Positions 49,221-55,841 of a stretch of DNA of 60,176 bases are shown here, in pieces. The stretch comes from a virus: positions 1 through 60,176 of IMG/VR virus record IMGVR_UViG_3300030451_001785; one strand, 5' to 3'. A program made the position numbers and the translations under genes. Positions within the stretch are counted from its first letter, which is position 1. Every line of letters starts with the position of its first letter. Under the pieces are notes generated by a model, which saw only the letters and a list, made by a program, of their open reading frames with translations, was not told where the DNA came from and made no database searches.

Positions 49221-49721
49221 ATGGAAAAGTTTATATGGACAGATGAATCTGTCAAAGCATTCGTACAAGTGTATTCAAGTAACTTTAATTCAAAGCTACT
49301 GAAAGATAGTGCAGTCACTTACAAAAACTATGCAGGGAAAAAGATAGATGAAAAGGTAGAGCAGTTTAAAAGAGACTACATTAAACCAAGAGGAATGTAT
49401 GTAGTCCTCTTGCAGTTCGATACTCATAAGATAACTTATGGAACGAACAGAGGGCAGTGGGTAGTTCGTAAAGAGTTCAATGACCTAAAGCATTGCAACA
49501 ACTTTATTGACTATATCTGTCGCAAGAAAGGATACTCACTTGATGAGATGTGGTACGAATCAGGATACCCATTTAACGAGGGCGACAAGTATTATACCAT
49601 CGAAGATAAACAGATAGTGGAATCTTGGTGGGATGATGAGTCAGAGGCATTGTTTGACAAAGACAAGTTATACTTTGCGACAATGGAGGATGCAGAGTAT
49701 TACAGAGAGAGTATTGTTTAA
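49221..49721 (+). CDS. Acidic early protein
   Basis: A 166-aa acidic, aromatic-rich protein. N-terminal half helical (FIWTDESVKAFVQVYSSNF, YKNYAGKKIDEKVEQFKRDY); C-terminal half has the recurrent phage pattern FNEGDKYYTIEDKQIVESWW, then DDESEALFDKDKLYFATMED. The GDxYYTIExxxIVxxxWDDxSE element recurs in early proteins of Bacteroidetes phages. Function unknown. Start follows AAATTAAATCAA. Confidence 0.65.
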   Translation: MEKFIWTDESVKAFVQVYSSNFNSKLLKDSAVTYKNYAGKKIDEKVEQFKRDYIKPRGMYVVLLQFDTHKITYGTNRGQWVVRKEFNDLKHCNNFIDYICRKKGYSLDEMWYESGYPFNEGDKYYTIEDKQIVESWWDDESEALFDKDKLYFATMEDAEYYRESIV

Positions 49722-49747
49722 TCTGTGGTAGATTAAATGTGAATGGA

Positions 49748-49775
49748 GGGTAGTGTCTTCAAAGACACTGCTCTC
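49748..49775. repeat. Palindrome copy, extended hairpin
   Basis: Core GTGTCTTCAAAGACAC at 49753-49768. Pairing extends outward with GAGGGTA against TGCTCTC (two wobbles) to about 14 bp, and CTCTTTTCTT follows. It lies 26-54 bases after the stop of the 166-aa gene. Resembles a terminator with a short T-run. Confidence 0.9.
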
Positions 49776-49802
49776 TTTTCTTACCACACAAAATTTAAAA
49801 CT

Positions 49803-50117
49803 ATGACTAAAAGAGAACAAATAATTAAAGAGTTAACAAGAAGAATGCAGATAGCTAAAGACACTCAAGCTATAGGCAGAGAAAAATATCTAGCTACACT
49901 TATAGATGGTGTGAAGAATGAGTTCAAACCTGCTTATCTAGAATCAGACAAAGGGAAGAAGTATAGTACCTGCTTTGACAATATGGAGACCTGTGGTTGT
50001 GAGACAAGTCAACTTGAATGGTGGAATTACTTTGGCGATTATGTCGAGCATCATAGACCAACTTGTTACAACAACGCATTGGAATACGCAGACGAACAAG
50101 AACAAAAAAATAAATAA
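49803..50117 (+). CDS. Hypothetical early protein
   Basis: A 104-aa protein from ATG at 49803, starting MTKREQIIKELTRRMQIAKD. Charged helices precede a Cys-containing segment (YSTCFDNMETCGCETSQLEW) that might bind metal. The longer reading from 49743 starts inside the palindrome hairpin region and is not preferred. Leader AAATTTAAAACT. Confidence 0.6.
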   Translation: MTKREQIIKELTRRMQIAKDTQAIGREKYLATLIDGVKNEFKPAYLESDKGKKYSTCFDNMETCGCETSQLEWWNYFGDYVEHHRPTCYNNALEYADEQEQKNK

Positions 50118-50120
50118 GAT

Positions 50121-50282
50121 ATGGAAGAGCAAAGATATTATCAGTTATACTACAAAGGGAAACCTTTGTTTATGCAATTAGGTTATTCAGTCTACCACGC
50201 AATAGACCAAGCTTATAGTATGCTTATAGGCAACGGTCACAAGGTTGACCGTAAAGACTTGACTGCAAAAAAGTTACGGTAG
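50121..50282 (+). CDS. Small hypothetical protein
   Basis: A 53-aa protein: MEEQRYYQLYYKGKPLFMQL, then GYSVYHAIDQAYSMLIGNGH and KVDRKDLTAKKLR. It starts 3 bp after the upstream stop and ends just before a new promoter. It is Tyr-rich and basic at the end. Function unknown. Confidence 0.55.
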   Translation: MEEQRYYQLYYKGKPLFMQLGYSVYHAIDQAYSMLIGNGHKVDRKDLTAKKLR

Positions 50283-50284
50283 GA

Positions 50285-50316
50285 TTTGGATATGTCTAAA
50301 TTTTGTCGTATATTTG
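50285..50316 (+). promoter_or_regulatory. Early promoter 2
   Basis: TTTG (50285-50288), exactly 20 bp, then TATATTTG (50309-50316): a near-perfect Bacteroidetes sigma-type promoter. The transcript would carry the palindrome copy at 50344 as a 5'-leader hairpin before the amidotransferase start at 50381. Confidence 0.85.
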
Positions 50317-50343
50317 TTTAAATTAATTATTAATCAGAGTTCT

Positions 50344-50359
50344 GTGTCTTCAAAGACAC
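50344..50359. repeat. Palindrome copy in leader of amidotransferase gene
   Basis: GTGTCTTCAAAGACAC. Flanks pair only partly (GAG with CTC across mismatches). Unlike most intergenic copies it lies downstream of a promoter, inside the 5'-untranslated region. Confidence 0.95.
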
Positions 50360-50380
50360 TGCTCACAAATCAAATCAATT

Positions 50381-51460
50381 ATGTGCGTTATTATTATAAA
50401 GCAAAAAGACAATGTAATGTCGAAAGAGGTAGCCAAAACCTCATCAAGAATTAATCCTCACGGATTAGGAATAATTTGGTTAGATACTTTTGAAGTCGAG
50501 TATCACAAATCAAAAGACTATCACAAGCTACTAACAAAGAGACCATTCATTGCTCACTTTCGTTATGCTACCAAAGGTAAAATCAACAGAGCCAACACGC
50601 ATCCATTTGTGTGTGGTAACAACAAGGATGAATACCTTATGCACAATGGAACAATACAAGGTATGGGCAACAAAGAATGTTGCGATAGCAAGATGTTAGC
50701 CAACAAGCTTGGAACAATCAATCGTATGCATTGGAAAAAAGAGTTAGAACAATACGACTCAAGGTTTGTGTCGGTCAATGTTCGCACTCGTTCATTCCAA
50801 ATCTACAACAGGAATCTCTATACTTACAGGGATGGCATTTGGTATTCAAAAGCCAATGTATTACAGGACAATCTTATCGCAGTGTATGGTACACTAAAGA
50901 AAGGTTATGGTAATTACTATGCGTATCTAACAAACGCAAAGCACCTTGGTCGGGGAACAACTAAAGACAAATATCCTTTGGTTGTTTCGGGTCTACCATA
51001 TTTGGTGGATGAAAAAGGCAGAGGTCACAATGTGGTTGTTGATGTGTTCAAAGTATCTGATGCACAACTACAAAGGGTTGACCAACTTGAAGGTCATCCT
51101 CGTTGGTACAAGCGAAAGCAAATAGATATCAAACTAAAGAATCGTACCTTGAAGTGTTGGATATATTTCAATCCACAAGTAATCACAAGCACGACACAAC
51201 TGCACAGGTCTTTTGAAAGAACTGCAAGACCAACGCAACAGGTGTTTACATTCCAAGATGTTGAGCCAACTTATGATACCACAGAGTTTCACGAGGCAAT
51301 AGATATTGGTTGGGATGATAACGACTTTCCAACAGACCAAACACCAACTTGTATTGACTGCTTTAATGACTTGGAACACGATGCGTTCCACAACTACTAC
51401 TGCTCATCCTGTGGTGGTTGGTTTAAGGAAGATGAAGTGTTGAGGTTTAACGAAGAATAA
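50381..51460 (+). CDS. Class-II glutamine amidotransferase / gamma-glutamyl cyclotransferase / zinc-ribbon fusion
   Basis: A 359-aa protein with three parts. Residues 1-140: Ntn glutamine amidotransferase, with Cys2 directly after Met (MCVIIIKQKD), HFRYATKGKINRANTHPFV and MHNGTIQG. Residues 163-270: AIG2/GGCT-like cyclotransferase, with YGTLKKGYGN (169-178), SGLPYLV, VDVFKVSD and Glu237 in DQLEGHPRW, the catalytic-acid position. Residues 324-344: Cys4 zinc ribbon (CIDC and CSSC). The amidotransferase would supply ammonia or move glutamyl groups; the cyclotransferase releases gamma-glutamyl groups as 5-oxoproline. With the amidoligase at 47906 this suggests a cycle of amide/gamma-glutamyl modification and removal. 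A strong promoter precedes it. Confidence 0.88.
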   Translation: MCVIIIKQKDNVMSKEVAKTSSRINPHGLGIIWLDTFEVEYHKSKDYHKLLTKRPFIAHFRYATKGKINRANTHPFVCGNNKDEYLMHNGTIQGMGNKECCDSKMLANKLGTINRMHWKKELEQYDSRFVSVNVRTRSFQIYNRNLYTYRDGIWYSKANVLQDNLIAVYGTLKKGYGNYYAYLTNAKHLGRGTTKDKYPLVVSGLPYLVDEKGRGHNVVVDVFKVSDAQLQRVDQLEGHPRWYKRKQIDIKLKNRTLKCWIYFNPQVITSTTQLHRSFERTARPTQQVFTFQDVEPTYDTTEFHEAIDIGWDDNDFPTDQTPTCIDCFNDLEHDAFHNYYCSSCGGWFKEDEVLRFNEE

Positions 51461-51463
51461 TAT

Positions 51464-51543
51464 TAATCAGAGGGGTGGTGTCTGTAACGAGAGGATTCAC
51501 ACACTACAAACAAGCAGACCCACTCCTCATAAAATCAAATCAA
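51464..51543 (+). other. Variant of the intergenic hairpin unit with enlarged loop
   Basis: The flanks TAATCAGAGGGGTG and CACTCCTCATAAAATCAAATC are almost the same as those around the copy at 51843. Between them the 16-bp core is replaced by about 45 bp. GAGGGGTGG-TGTCTG still pairs with CAGACCCACTCCTC, giving a hairpin with a large loop. It precedes the next start codon with leader AAATCAAATCAA. Confidence 0.7.
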
Positions 51544-51828
51544 ATGAAAGTAAAAATTCAAAACCGTAGTGTCTATCACAAATTCGCAGAAGTAGAAATA
51601 GAGATAGACGAAAATAAATTAAAAGAGTACACCGATTCAGGTGCAACTATTCAGGATTATCTGTTTGACCATTCAAATTTGTATGATGATAAAATAGACA
51701 AGGCAATTAGCGAGGCAAACTTTGAGTATGGTAGTGGGATAGATGACTACCGAGGTATGGTAGATGAACTAGACTCATCTGAATGGAGGTTTGAATGCGA
51801 GGACTTAAAAATGGGTGGACACCTATAG
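51544..51828 (+). CDS. Acidic early protein
   Basis: A 94-aa protein from ATG at 51544 (MKVKIQNRSVYHKFAEVEIE). Strongly acidic, beginning beta-rich and ending in an acidic helix (DYRGMVDELDSSEWRFECED). Earlier in-frame starts lie in the hairpin region and lack the AAATCAAATCAA leader. No family recognised; small acidic early proteins are often inhibitors of host enzymes. Confidence 0.62.
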   Translation: MKVKIQNRSVYHKFAEVEIEIDENKLKEYTDSGATIQDYLFDHSNLYDDKIDKAISEANFEYGSGIDDYRGMVDELDSSEWRFECEDLKMGGHL

Positions 51829-51837
51829 TATTAATCA

Positions 51838-51863
51838 GAGGGGTGTCTTCAAAGACACTCCTC
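51838..51863. repeat. Palindrome copy, 12-bp hairpin
   Basis: Core GTGTCTTCAAAGACAC at 51843-51858, extended by GAGGG and TCCTC to a 12-bp stem with one wobble pair, 9 bases after the upstream stop. Leader ATAAATCAAAATAAAA follows and the next gene starts at 51880. Confidence 0.93.
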
Positions 51864-51879
51864 ATAAATCAAAATAAAA

Positions 51880-52131
51880 ATGGCAGACTTAAAAGAAATA
51901 TCAAGCGAAGACTTGAGACAAGAGTTAGAACTGAGAGGTTACTACACTCAAAACTTGTGGCACACAGATGATGTGATGCAGAACTATGATTGTAAATCAG
52001 AAGATGCACAAGAGTTACTAGACAGAGTAATGACAGGCGAATGGATAACCGAGCAAATATTTGTAGCGATAGATGAAGTAGCTAGTGGAATGATGGAACG
52101 CAGATTTGCACCTAAAAATATAAACCAATGA
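51880..52131 (+). CDS. Small conserved early phage protein
   Basis: An 83-aa acidic protein: ISSEDLRQELELRGYYTQNL, then WHTDDVMQNYDCKSEDAQEL. The DLRxELExRGYxTxNLWxxxDVxxxYDCxxEDAxxLLD pattern recurs in early regions of aquatic phages. Helical; function unknown. The stop overlaps the next start (ATGA). Confidence 0.68.
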   Translation: MADLKEISSEDLRQELELRGYYTQNLWHTDDVMQNYDCKSEDAQELLDRVMTGEWITEQIFVAIDEVASGMMERRFAPKNINQ

Positions 52132-52442
52132 TACATATAACTGACGACCATTTTGTTTGGCTCGATGTGACAGACAGAATGAAATATGGAATGAAAATGA
52201 TTGAAGAGATATGGCTCGGTCACGAGTTGTATGAAGTTACAGAAGAGGGAAGAGATAGTTTAATAGAAGATGTAGACTTAATCAAACCTGCTATCGCAAG
52301 AGGTAGCAGGATTTGTATTGAGGTAGGACACCTACCAAAACACTACCATCCAAAACAAACTTGGGATGGAACAGACAAGAAACTTATTGATGGATATTGG
52401 TATGTAAAAATGTCTGATTTAAATTTGGTGGGGTCTAAATAA
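52128..52442 (+). CDS. Hypothetical early protein
   Basis: A 104-aa protein: HFVWLDVTDRMKYGMKMIEE, then IARGSRICIEVGHLPKHYHP and LIDGYWYVKMSDLNLV. It overlaps the previous gene by 4 bp (ATGA coupling). Mixed alpha/beta; no recognised motif. Confidence 0.6.
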   Translation: MIHITDDHFVWLDVTDRMKYGMKMIEEIWLGHELYEVTEEGRDSLIEDVDLIKPAIARGSRICIEVGHLPKHYHPKQTWDGTDKKLIDGYWYVKMSDLNLVGSK

Positions 52443-52455
52443 TTTCGTACTTTAG
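52424..52455 (+). promoter_or_regulatory. Early promoter 3
   Basis: TTTG (52424-52427), 20 bp, then TACTTTAG (52448-52455), one mismatch from TAnnTTTG. It starts inside the end of the 104-aa gene and precedes the 128-aa gene. Confidence 0.6.
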
Positions 52456-52478
52456 TATAAATTAAAATCAATTTTATT

Positions 52479-52865
52479 ATGAAAAAAAATATGAGACATC
52501 TGCAAAATGAACACCTCATCAAAATGAAACTAGAGGGTGCAGATAAAAAGAAAATTCAAAAGGTTCAACAAGCAATTGATAGAGATACTTATGGTGTAAA
52601 ACAATACCGTACAACACGGGATAAGTATACCGTTAATGAGTTCATCAATCGTTGGGCGAACCCACCATTTATTCCACGCAGAAGTGTGGCAGTTTACTTA
52701 TACCTTGGACACAACTATATCTTTGAAATAGAGACAGGTAAGAAAAAAGATGATGTAAGTTTAGAGTTCCAATGGACAGACCACGATGGTAAGGTGTGGA
52801 AGTACAAAACTTTGCAGGGTGCAGAGAAACGAATGTGTGATTACATATTCGATGTTAGTAATTAA
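52479..52865 (+). CDS. Basic early protein
   Basis: A 128-aa protein with a basic helical N-terminus (MRHLQNEHLIKMKLEGADKK) and a beta-rich C-terminal half (SVAVYLYLGHNYIFEIETGK, then KYKTLQGAEKRMCDYIFDV). The C-terminal half resembles the following 82-aa protein in arrangement (IYLGRYYIEMLKNGKFLY...), so the two may be distant paralogues. Function unknown. Confidence 0.58.
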   Translation: MKKNMRHLQNEHLIKMKLEGADKKKIQKVQQAIDRDTYGVKQYRTTRDKYTVNEFINRWANPPFIPRRSVAVYLYLGHNYIFEIETGKKKDDVSLEFQWTDHDGKVWKYKTLQGAEKRMCDYIFDVSN

Positions 52866-52876
52866 AATCAAATCAA

Positions 52877-53125
52877 ATGACTTTTAAATTATTTCAAGAC
52901 TCTGGTATGATTTCTAAAACAGAAGTGCTATCAGACACAAGCAGACTCCATCGAGACACCACTGATGTTATTATCTATTTAGGTAGATACTACATTGAGA
53001 TGTTGAAGAATGGAAAGTTTTTGTACCGACCAAAAGGTACAGGTCAGGGCAAGAGGTCTAAGTTCTTGCATATTGTAGAACAATTTATGTACAATCAAAT
53101 CAATGAAGACGGAAGATTTAATTAA
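52877..53125 (+). CDS. Hypothetical early protein
   Basis: An 82-aa protein: MTFKLFQDSGMISKTEVLSD, then TTDVIIYLGRYYIEMLKNGK and a basic GTGQGKRSKF segment with a final helix. Leader AAATCAAATCAA. It overlaps the following gene by 23 bp. Confidence 0.58.
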   Translation: MTFKLFQDSGMISKTEVLSDTSRLHRDTTDVIIYLGRYYIEMLKNGKFLYRPKGTGQGKRSKFLHIVEQFMYNQINEDGRFN

Positions 53126-53393
53126 AGAAGTAGGCAGGGAAGTTGTAATGCTATTGCTAGAAAAGAACAAAGCTTATGGCGACACGGCTAATCAACCACC
53201 TAAAATTTTCAGTAAGCTTTCTGCAAAGGAAGGAATACTTGCAAGGATAGATGACAAGTTAAGCAGGATAAAAACCGTAGGCATCAATGATGAAACGGAG
53301 GATACTTTGCTAGACTTAATCGGATATCTAATTCTGTATAGAGTTCAGTGCAAAAAAGAAGAAGTGTCTTCAAAGACACAACAAAAAAGTTAG
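53103..53393 (+). CDS. DUF1599 (NMAD1-like) protein
   Basis: A 96-aa helical protein: VMLLLEKNKAYGDTANQPPK, then LARIDDKLSRIKTVG and ETEDTLLDLIGYLILYRVQC. The KNxxYGD ... DDKLSRI ... DTLLDLIGY pattern is that of DUF1599, termed nucleotide-modification-associated domain 1 and related to MazG-type all-alpha NTP pyrophosphohydrolases. It may adjust nucleotide pools or process a modified nucleotide. The palindrome at 53364 encodes VSSKT in the C-terminal tail beyond the domain. Confidence 0.78.
   Translation: MKTEDLIKEVGREVVMLLLEKNKAYGDTANQPPKIFSKLSAKEGILARIDDKLSRIKTVGINDETEDTLLDLIGYLILYRVQCKKEEVSSKTQQKS
53364..53379. repeat. Dispersed palindrome copy in DUF1599 gene tail
   Basis: GTGTCTTCAAAGACAC, in frame as V-S-S-K-T, 14 bases before the stop codon. 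Beyond the conserved domain. Confidence 0.95.
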
Positions 53394-53399
53394 ACAAAA

Positions 53400-53431
53400 T
53401 TTGGTCAAGTAATAAACTTTGACTATATTTA
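53400..53431 (+). promoter_or_regulatory. Early promoter 4
   Basis: TTTG (53400-53403), 20 bp, then TATATTTA (53424-53431), one base off TAnnTTTG. It begins 7 bp after the DUF1599 stop and precedes the recombination block. Confidence 0.72.
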
Positions 53432-53466
53432 CAGACTATTTTTTATTAATCAAAATCAAATCAATT

Positions 53467-53670
53467 ATGGGTAAAATGAAAGAGGTGTTCCAAGAGGAAC
53501 AAGAGTCTCGTTCAGTTCAAGATAAGTTCTTGGATGAAGAATGGGAGATGCGAGTACGACAAGTACAAGAGCAACAAAGACAATTGTTAAACCAAATCTT
53601 TGAATCGTGGGGAGAAGTCTTCGGAGTCAAAGATGTTAAATCAAAATCAAATGAAGACAACCATTTTTAA
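53467..53670 (+). CDS. Small coiled-coil protein
   Basis: A 67-aa protein from ATG at 53467 (MGKMKEVFQEEQESRSVQDK), mostly one charged helix (WEMRVRQVQEQQRQLLNQIF). Leader AAATCAAATCAATT. It overlaps the next gene by 20 bp. Function unknown. Confidence 0.6.
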   Translation: MGKMKEVFQEEQESRSVQDKFLDEEWEMRVRQVQEQQRQLLNQIFESWGEVFGVKDVKSKSNEDNHF

Positions 53671-53947
53671 TCAGTATGTAGACAAGGTTTGTTTTCTATT
53701 TAATGTAGACCGAGAGGTGTTATTTAGTAAAACAAAACGAAGGGATGTAGTAGATGCTAGGCAACTACTATATTATCTGTGTTCTCAAAGACCAATGAGG
53801 TTAGTTTACATTCAAGAGTATATGTCAGACAACGGTTACGAAATCAATCACAGTTCAATCCATCACGGAATATCTGTGGTCAAAAAGAAAATGGAAACCG
53901 ATAAGGATTATATATCTGAAGTGAATCTTATAGTAAATGAACGATAG
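53651..53947 (+). CDS. DnaA domain-IV-like DNA-binding protein
   Basis: A 98-aa protein from ATG at 53651 (MKTTIFNQYVDKVCFLFNVD). RRDVVDARQLLYYLCSQRPM matches the basic helix of DnaA domain IV (RxxxVxARQxxxYL), and NHSSIHHGISVVKKKM matches the DHSTVxHAxxxI signature helix. There is no ATPase part. It probably binds a DnaA-box-like site, perhaps guiding host replication proteins to the phage origin. Earlier in-frame Mets lack the leader sequence. Confidence 0.75.
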   Translation: MKTTIFNQYVDKVCFLFNVDREVLFSKTKRRDVVDARQLLYYLCSQRPMRLVYIQEYMSDNGYEINHSSIHHGISVVKKKMETDKDYISEVNLIVNER

Positions 53948-54380
53948 ATTATTAGAAGTATTTGAAGAGGCAACTAATGATGGTTATGCATTGAAGATGG
54001 ATGGTCACGGTTACCAATCACGAATGGTGTATGGTGTTAAGATTATCAAAGACAATGAAACTAATAGGGTTGACTTTCTAAATACAATGTTAGGTGGAGA
54101 CCACTACAAAAAACTTACATCAGAACAACTACAAAATTTTATAGATTATGGTTGGAGATATGGAGTTTATGTCTTATCTTTGTCTAACTATCGTTCAAAG
54201 CTTGACATCATAGAGAAACGAATACATAAGTTTATCAATGATAAAAAGTCAGAGAAGCAGATAAGAATATTAAAAGAGAGTAGGGAAAGAATCCTTGCTC
54301 GTTATAGTGAAATCAATTTTAAATTAAATCAATTAGATTATGGCAACAAAATCAACAACGAAGAAGCAGACAACATTTGA
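53937..54380 (+). CDS. Hypothetical early protein
   Basis: A 147-aa protein: YALKMDGHGYQSRMVYGVKI, then DFLNTMLGGDHYKKLTSEQL and a C-terminal coiled coil (IIEKRIHKFINDKKSEKQIR). It overlaps the previous gene by 11 bp and the annealing-protein gene by 41 bp; its last codons contain that gene's leader. No family assigned. Confidence 0.6.
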   Translation: MNDRLLEVFEEATNDGYALKMDGHGYQSRMVYGVKIIKDNETNRVDFLNTMLGGDHYKKLTSEQLQNFIDYGWRYGVYVLSLSNYRSKLDIIEKRIHKFINDKKSEKQIRILKESRERILARYSEINFKLNQLDYGNKINNEEADNI

Positions 54381-54993
54381 GAAGCTATCTTCAATCAATG
54401 TAAATAAATTCATTGAGAAAAAGAACGGACTGAGTTATTTGTCTTGGGCGTATGCTTGGGCAGAAACAAAAAAGAATTGTCCTGATGCACAATACAAAAT
54501 CCTTGACACAACTTATGATGATGCGACAGGGTTTATGTGTCACACTGAAGTTACTATCGCAGGAGAAACATTAGCAATGTGGTTGCCTGTAATGGATAGT
54601 AAGAATCAGTCTATGAAAAAGCACAAGTATACTTACTCAACTAGGTATGGCGAGAAAGAAGTACAAGGTGCAACAACTACCGACATCAACAAGACTATTA
54701 TGAGATGCTTGACCAAGAACTTGGCGATGTTCGGATTAGGAATTTATATCTATGCAGGAGAGGATATGCCAATGGAAGAGACAAACGAAAAGGTTGTGTC
54801 TTCAAAGACACCACCTAAAAAAATGAGTGGTCATCCTCAACTTGAAATGGGTACAGAGAATTGGAAGAATGTAAGCAAGTTTGTTATCGAACATTCCAAA
54901 GACCTGAATCAAAAGCAATTGTTTGACAAGATTATGCTGAAGTATTCGCTGACTGCAACTACTAAAGCTGAACTTAAAAAGCTAATGAAATGA
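54340..54993 (+). CDS. Single-strand annealing protein, DUF1071/Sak3-type
   Basis: A 217-aa protein. SYLSWAYAWAETKKNCPDAQ, TLAMWLPVMDSKNQSMK, and TDINKTIMRCLTKNLAMFGL followed by YIYAGEDMP are the DUF1071 (Sak3) signature, a Rad52-superfamily phage recombinase that anneals complementary single strands. A C-terminal ~60-residue tail begins with the palindrome-encoded VSSKT (54796) linker and ends in a helical domain. It is 4 bp upstream-overlapping with the nuclease gene; the pair forms a two-component recombination system. Confidence 0.87.
   Translation: MATKSTTKKQTTFEKLSSINVNKFIEKKNGLSYLSWAYAWAETKKNCPDAQYKILDTTYDDATGFMCHTEVTIAGETLAMWLPVMDSKNQSMKKHKYTYSTRYGEKEVQGATTTDINKTIMRCLTKNLAMFGLGIYIYAGEDMPMEETNEKVVSSKTPPKKMSGHPQLEMGTENWKNVSKFVIEHSKDLNQKQLFDKIMLKYSLTATTKAELKKLMK
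54796..54811. repeat. Dispersed palindrome copy in annealing-protein gene
   Basis: GTGTCTTCAAAGACAC, in frame as V-S-S-K-T, at the linker between the DUF1071 domain and the C-terminal helical domain. Confidence 0.95.
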
Positions 54994-55715
54994 GTGTAGA
55001 TATAATTAACAAACTAAAAGATGATGCTCATTACTATGGCGAGTTTGGTTCACAATACTTATCTAACAGTGACATCAGTAAACTTCTTGGTAATCCAAAA
55101 GAATTTGGACAACCTCAAGAAGACAATGTAAACTTTCATAAAGGAAGATACTTCCATCAACTTATTCTTGAACCTGAGAAAGCCAAAGCTACCCCGACTA
55201 TCGAGGTAAGTTCTAGGAACACGAAGGCATACAGAGAACAAGCAACAAATGGAATCATTATGCTAGAAAAAGAGGCAGAGGAAATAAGGGAATGTGTAAA
55301 AGCAATGACCCAAAACTTTGCTTTCTTTGATGGCATAAGAGCAGAAGGTTGTGAGTATGAAGTACCTGCCATTGCAATGATACACGGTTTGCAGTGGAAG
55401 GGAAAGGCAGATATCGTCTGTCCTGACAAACTCATTGACCTGAAAACTACAAGTTCAATTTCTGATTTTAAATGGTCGGCACGAAAATATAATTACGATA
55501 GTCAATGTTATATCTATCAAAAGTTATTTGGTAAGCCGTTAGTATTCTATGTTGTAGACAAGACAACTAAGCAACTAGGAATCTTTAGACCATCAGAAGA
55601 TTTCATTGAACGAGGCGAACAAAAAGTAATCAAAGCCATTGAGGTTTATAAAAATTTCTTTGGCGATAATCCTAAATATGATATCAATGAATACTATATT
55701 GAAGAAACTCTTTAA
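54990..55715 (+). CDS. RecE-like PD-(D/E)XK exonuclease
   Basis: A 241-aa protein. Catalytic elements are the H in KGRYFHQLILEPE, the Glu in CEYEVPAIAMIHG, and KGKADIVCPDKLIDLKTTSS with the metal-binding Asp and DxK, followed by YDSQCYIYQKLFG (QxxxY). This matches the RecE C-terminal/DUF3799-type nuclease, which resects 5' ends to give strands for the annealing protein just upstream (4-bp ATGA overlap). It may also degrade host DNA. Confidence 0.85.
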   Translation: MSVDIINKLKDDAHYYGEFGSQYLSNSDISKLLGNPKEFGQPQEDNVNFHKGRYFHQLILEPEKAKATPTIEVSSRNTKAYREQATNGIIMLEKEAEEIRECVKAMTQNFAFFDGIRAEGCEYEVPAIAMIHGLQWKGKADIVCPDKLIDLKTTSSISDFKWSARKYNYDSQCYIYQKLFGKPLVFYVVDKTTKQLGIFRPSEDFIERGEQKVIKAIEVYKNFFGDNPKYDINEYYIEETL

Positions 55716-55839
55716 CTATGATAGTAACAGGCGAGTGTTTTGGTATGAAGTTCCAATGTACTGTAGCAGTCGCAGAGAAAAGGATTTCCTTATCTCAGAT
55801 TTAATTAATCAATTGGAACAGAAAATTAAAATCAAATAA
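55687..55839 (+). CDS. Small basic protein, uncertain
   Basis: A 50-aa protein from ATG at 55687 (MNTILKKLFNYDSNRRVFWY) that overlaps the nuclease by 29 bp. The C-terminal part (CSSRREKDFLISDLINQLEQ) looks helical. A competing 28-codon frame (55718-55804) starts 2 bp after the nuclease stop. Either could be expressed. Both precede the SSB gene. Confidence 0.4.
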   Translation: MNTILKKLFNYDSNRRVFWYEVPMYCSSRREKDFLISDLINQLEQKIKIK

Positions 55840-55841
55840 TT

